NCBI GenBank assembly: GCA_003233615.1
Contig: QIMB01000231.1
Coordinates: 1-6,585, forward strand
DNA from: Nitrospirota bacterium
GTDB taxonomy: Bacteria > Nitrospirota > Nitrospiria > Nitrospirales > UBA8639
DNA: 6,585 nt
Direction: 5' to 3'
Shown here piece by piece: positions 5,273-6,585 of this stretch (the first letter of the stretch is position 1; each line of letters starts with the position of its first letter). Under the pieces are notes generated by a model, which did not search any database, had not been told where the DNA came from, and was given only the letters and a program-made list of their open reading frames with translations. The position numbers and the translations under genes are program-made.

Positions 5273-5416
5273 CCATCTTTTCATGCTGAGCAATACGCAG
5301 CATCTAGCTGAGCTATGGTCTGGTTCGACTGGGCGAGATCCTTCGACTCCGCTGGAACGGAGCCTCTCAGGGCACGGCAATATTCAAGGGCTCCTATCAT
5401 AATTTCTGTATGATCC
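5273..5416 (-). mobile_element. decayed second copy of the family-B element
   Basis: This copy is in the reverse orientation relative to 4210-4421. The two align over the motif TGGGCGAGATCCTTCGACT (5331-5349), over the flanking CTGAGCTATGG and TTCATGCTGAG segments, and over GGGCTCC into the right end. The right end TCATAATTTCTGTATGATCC (5397-5416) is identical in 20 bases to the right end of the first copy (4401-4420). Because the copies are in opposite orientation, this shows that both ends of the family share this inverted repeat. The left end and the duplicated target cannot be found, so this copy is truncated or eroded. Confidence 0.6.
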
Positions 5417-5820
5417 CACATCACGCGATAATTTCCTATTTTGAAGGAATTGCAAGAGAAGATCTAGACTAAAAATCATGGTATATCGATCATCCACATC
5501 CCTGCAAGATGGCAACACATGCTGAAGGCATAAGATGAAAAACTTTGATGCTATTTAAGGCGATGTCCAATGAGCGAACCCTCATCTAATGGCTCGTCCT
5601 CCTCTATCTGTCATGCCTGCAGTTGTCAGCAGGCATCCCGGAAGGGACGTTAAAACACTGGATTCCCGCGTTGCAACCTTGTTGATGGGTCGCCTGAATC
5701 TGTGGTGCAAGAATGTCCAAAAAGCAACAAAGACATCCACAATGTCAGTCATACTCTTGATGAGACCTGAACGATCAGATCTAGATTTGACTTCATACAA
5801 CGATCGCGTGACTCGAAAGT
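5417..5820. other. intergenic stretch with repeats, no gene
   Basis: No convincing gene was found. At 5548-5589 a 13-codon frame reads MLFKAMSNERTLI then stop, which looks like the first helix of an ArsR regulator (compare LFKALSDETRLRIL) and may be a remnant. A palindromic repeat follows at 5611-5638. The two overlapping frames covering 5582-5822 have no motifs and no ribosome binding sites. Confidence 0.4.
5611..5638. repeat. extragenic palindromic repeat unit
   Basis: ATGCCTGC (5613-5620) and GCAGGCAT (5629-5636) form a perfect 8-bp stem around an 8-nt loop. It is followed by CCCGGAAGGGAC and later by ACTGGATTCCCGC (5659-5671). This arrangement (TCATGCC...GGCATCC, then CTGGATTCCCG) resembles dispersed intergenic repeats I recall from Nitrospira-like and other environmental genomes. 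Only one copy is in the window. Confidence 0.4.
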
Positions 5821-5828
5821 GATTTTCG

Positions 5829-5864
5829 ATATAGATAAAAATCTATATGAAATACTATTCATAT
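5829..5864 (+). promoter_or_regulatory. double palindromic operator upstream of arsR-type gene
   Basis: Two overlapping perfect inverted repeats lie 36-72 bp before the ATG. ATATAGAT-AAAA-ATCTATAT (5829-5848) is followed by ATATGAA-ATACTA-TTCATAT (5845-5864). The second has the ATATGAA/TTCATAT pattern typical of ArsR/SmtB operators. The surrounding DNA (5820-5895) is very A+T-rich and probably includes the promoter. Autorepression by the downstream product is the natural reading. Confidence 0.6.
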
Positions 5865-5900
5865 TTGTAATTTTTCATATATATCTTAGACTCTCTAACC

Positions 5901-6182
5901 ATGAAGGCAAAAAACACCTCTCCTTCGTGTGCGCACAAACTCAAAGTCTTGTCCGATTTGACCTGCTTGGCGGTATTAGAAGCCCTGATGGCTGGCCCTC
6001 ACAATGTCGGAAAACTCATGGAAGAATTAAACGTCGAACAAAGTTTGTTGTCCCATCATTTATCCGTTTTGCGAGAAAATGGTTTAGTCGAAGCTACGCG
6101 AGAAGGAAAAACCATGGTCTATCAATTACCGGAAGATGTCTCTGACTCCACGGCCGGTAAGGCCATCAACCTCGGATGTTGA
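5901..6182 (+). CDS. ArsR/SmtB-family transcriptional repressor
   Basis: The product is 93 residues. The ATG at 5901 is the only sensible start, though no Shine-Dalgarno sequence precedes it, so translation may start from a short or unusual leader. The winged helix is clear: helix 1 CAHKLKVLSDLTCLAVLEAL (10-29), helix-turn-helix HNVGKLMEELNVEQSLLSHH (33-52) with recognition helix SLLSHHLSVLRENGL, and wing ATREGKTMVYQL. Cysteines at 10, 22 and 93 could bind metal(loid) or act as redox sensors. The classic ELCVCDL arsenic-binding loop is absent (PHNVGKL in its place), so the inducer is not fixed by sequence. The family represses by binding palindromes such as the pair at 5829-5864 and releases on ligand binding. 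The pstS-like gene begins 51 nt downstream on the same strand, suggesting one operon. Confidence 0.9.
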   Translation: MKAKNTSPSCAHKLKVLSDLTCLAVLEALMAGPHNVGKLMEELNVEQSLLSHHLSVLRENGLVEATREGKTMVYQLPEDVSDSTAGKAINLGC

Positions 6183-6233
6183 AAAATTTCCTTTGATTAA
6201 TATTTTGGTCCACGTCGTTTCTATAACAACACA

Positions 6234-6585
6234 ATGACACGCACTACTCTTGGTATTCTGCTCCCCTGCCGAACTCTCTTTGTCTACGTATTCCTGTGTC
6301 TGCACGTTCTTGTTTTCCTATCACCTGCGGAAGCTGATCGTGGAAGACTGGTGATCACCGGCTCGTCAACCATGGCCCCGCTTTTATTAGAAATCGGGAA
6401 ACGCTTCGAAGTCACTCATCCAGACACAAGAATAGATGTGCAGACGGGAGGTTCCTCACGAGGGATTGCCGATACGATCAATGGCTTGGCTGATATTGGA
6501 ATGGCCTCGCGGGCGCTGAAACCGCAAGAAAAGCACTTACACGGGAGCGTGGTTGCACGTGATGGCATTGGAATCATCCTCCACA
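6234..6585 (+). CDS. pstS: PstS-like phosphate ABC transporter substrate-binding protein (3' truncated by window)
   Basis: The first 117 residues are visible; the frame is open at the right edge. The ATG at 6234 has no clear ribosome binding site (TATAACAACACA precedes it) but begins a good signal peptide: MTRTTLGILLPCR, a hydrophobic run LFVYVFLCLHVLVFL, and a likely cleavage after SPAEA (residue 34). The mature part has the phosphate-binding family motifs in order: LVITGSSTMAPL (39-50, anion-binding Ser/Thr), VQTGGSSRGI (69-78), ADIGMASR (86-93) and VARDGIGIILH (107-117). The usual role is periplasmic capture of phosphate for the PstCAB importer. Position directly behind an ArsR-type gene suggests control by a metal(loid) signal, for example discrimination between phosphate and arsenate; that is inference. 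A full-length protein would need roughly another 150-200 residues. Confidence 0.88.
   Translation, partial: MTRTTLGILLPCRTLFVYVFLCLHVLVFLSPAEADRGRLVITGSSTMAPLLLEIGKRFEVTHPDTRIDVQTGGSSRGIADTINGLADIGMASRALKPQEKHLHGSVVARDGIGIILH

Noticed and set aside
5819..6145. 108-codon + strand frame overlapping the ArsR gene
   Set aside because: It is out of frame with the clear winged-helix protein and has no motif of its own.
1..6585. CRISPR arrays, tRNA or rRNA genes
   Set aside because: No regularly spaced direct repeats, no cloverleaf with the conserved TTCGANTC arm and acceptor, and no rRNA-like sequence were seen. The GGTTCGAGCC at 4228-4237 lies inside the family-B element and lacks tRNA context.

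Overview
The window is about 6.6 kb of AT-leaning bacterial DNA (GC not counted, roughly mid-40s percent by eye). Its content suggests a free-living Gram-negative-type bacterium, and the stand-alone response regulator, the CBS-pair protein and the kinds of repeat present make me favour the Nitrospirota/Nitrospira group. That assignment is inference from remembered protein style, not a database result.

Layout: positions 1-805 are nearly gene-free, apart from a possible toxin-gene remnant at the left edge and a strong hairpin at 538-573. A small TPR lipoprotein gene (806-1188) is frameshifted at a run of six G. Then come a small winged-helix-like protein (1464-1730) and a class I SAM-dependent methyltransferase (1795-2580), both on the + strand. 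An orphan CheY-like response regulator (3071-3529) follows, behind a candidate sigma-54 promoter. A degraded mscS-type mechanosensitive channel gene fills about 3713-4726. A two-CBS-domain protein lies on the - strand (4792-5190). After a repeat-rich stretch, an ArsR-family repressor with an obvious palindromic operator (5829-6182) precedes the start of a PstS-like phosphate-binding protein that runs off the right edge (6234-6585).

The most notable content is mobile. Two families of short, non-coding, inverted-repeat-ended elements (MITE-like) can be delimited from the sequence. Family A (about 163 bp, ends CCTA...TAGG) is present twice in opposite orientation at 2653-2815 and 3825-3986, each copy with its own 5-bp target duplication (TTAAA and TTGAA). 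Family B (about 212 bp, ends GGATCATAC...GTATGATCC) is present at 4210-4421 with a GATTTTC duplication, and as a decayed copy at about 5273-5416. One A and one B element sit inside the mscS gene. Removing each element with one duplication copy exactly rejoins the mscS reading frame, so the gene was intact before these two independent insertions. It has since gained a nonsense codon and an apparent internal deletion.

Functionally, the right end looks like an ArsR-controlled phosphate/arsenate uptake operon that continues beyond the window. The middle is a decaying channel locus used as a landing site by small elements. The left is sparse single-gene territory.
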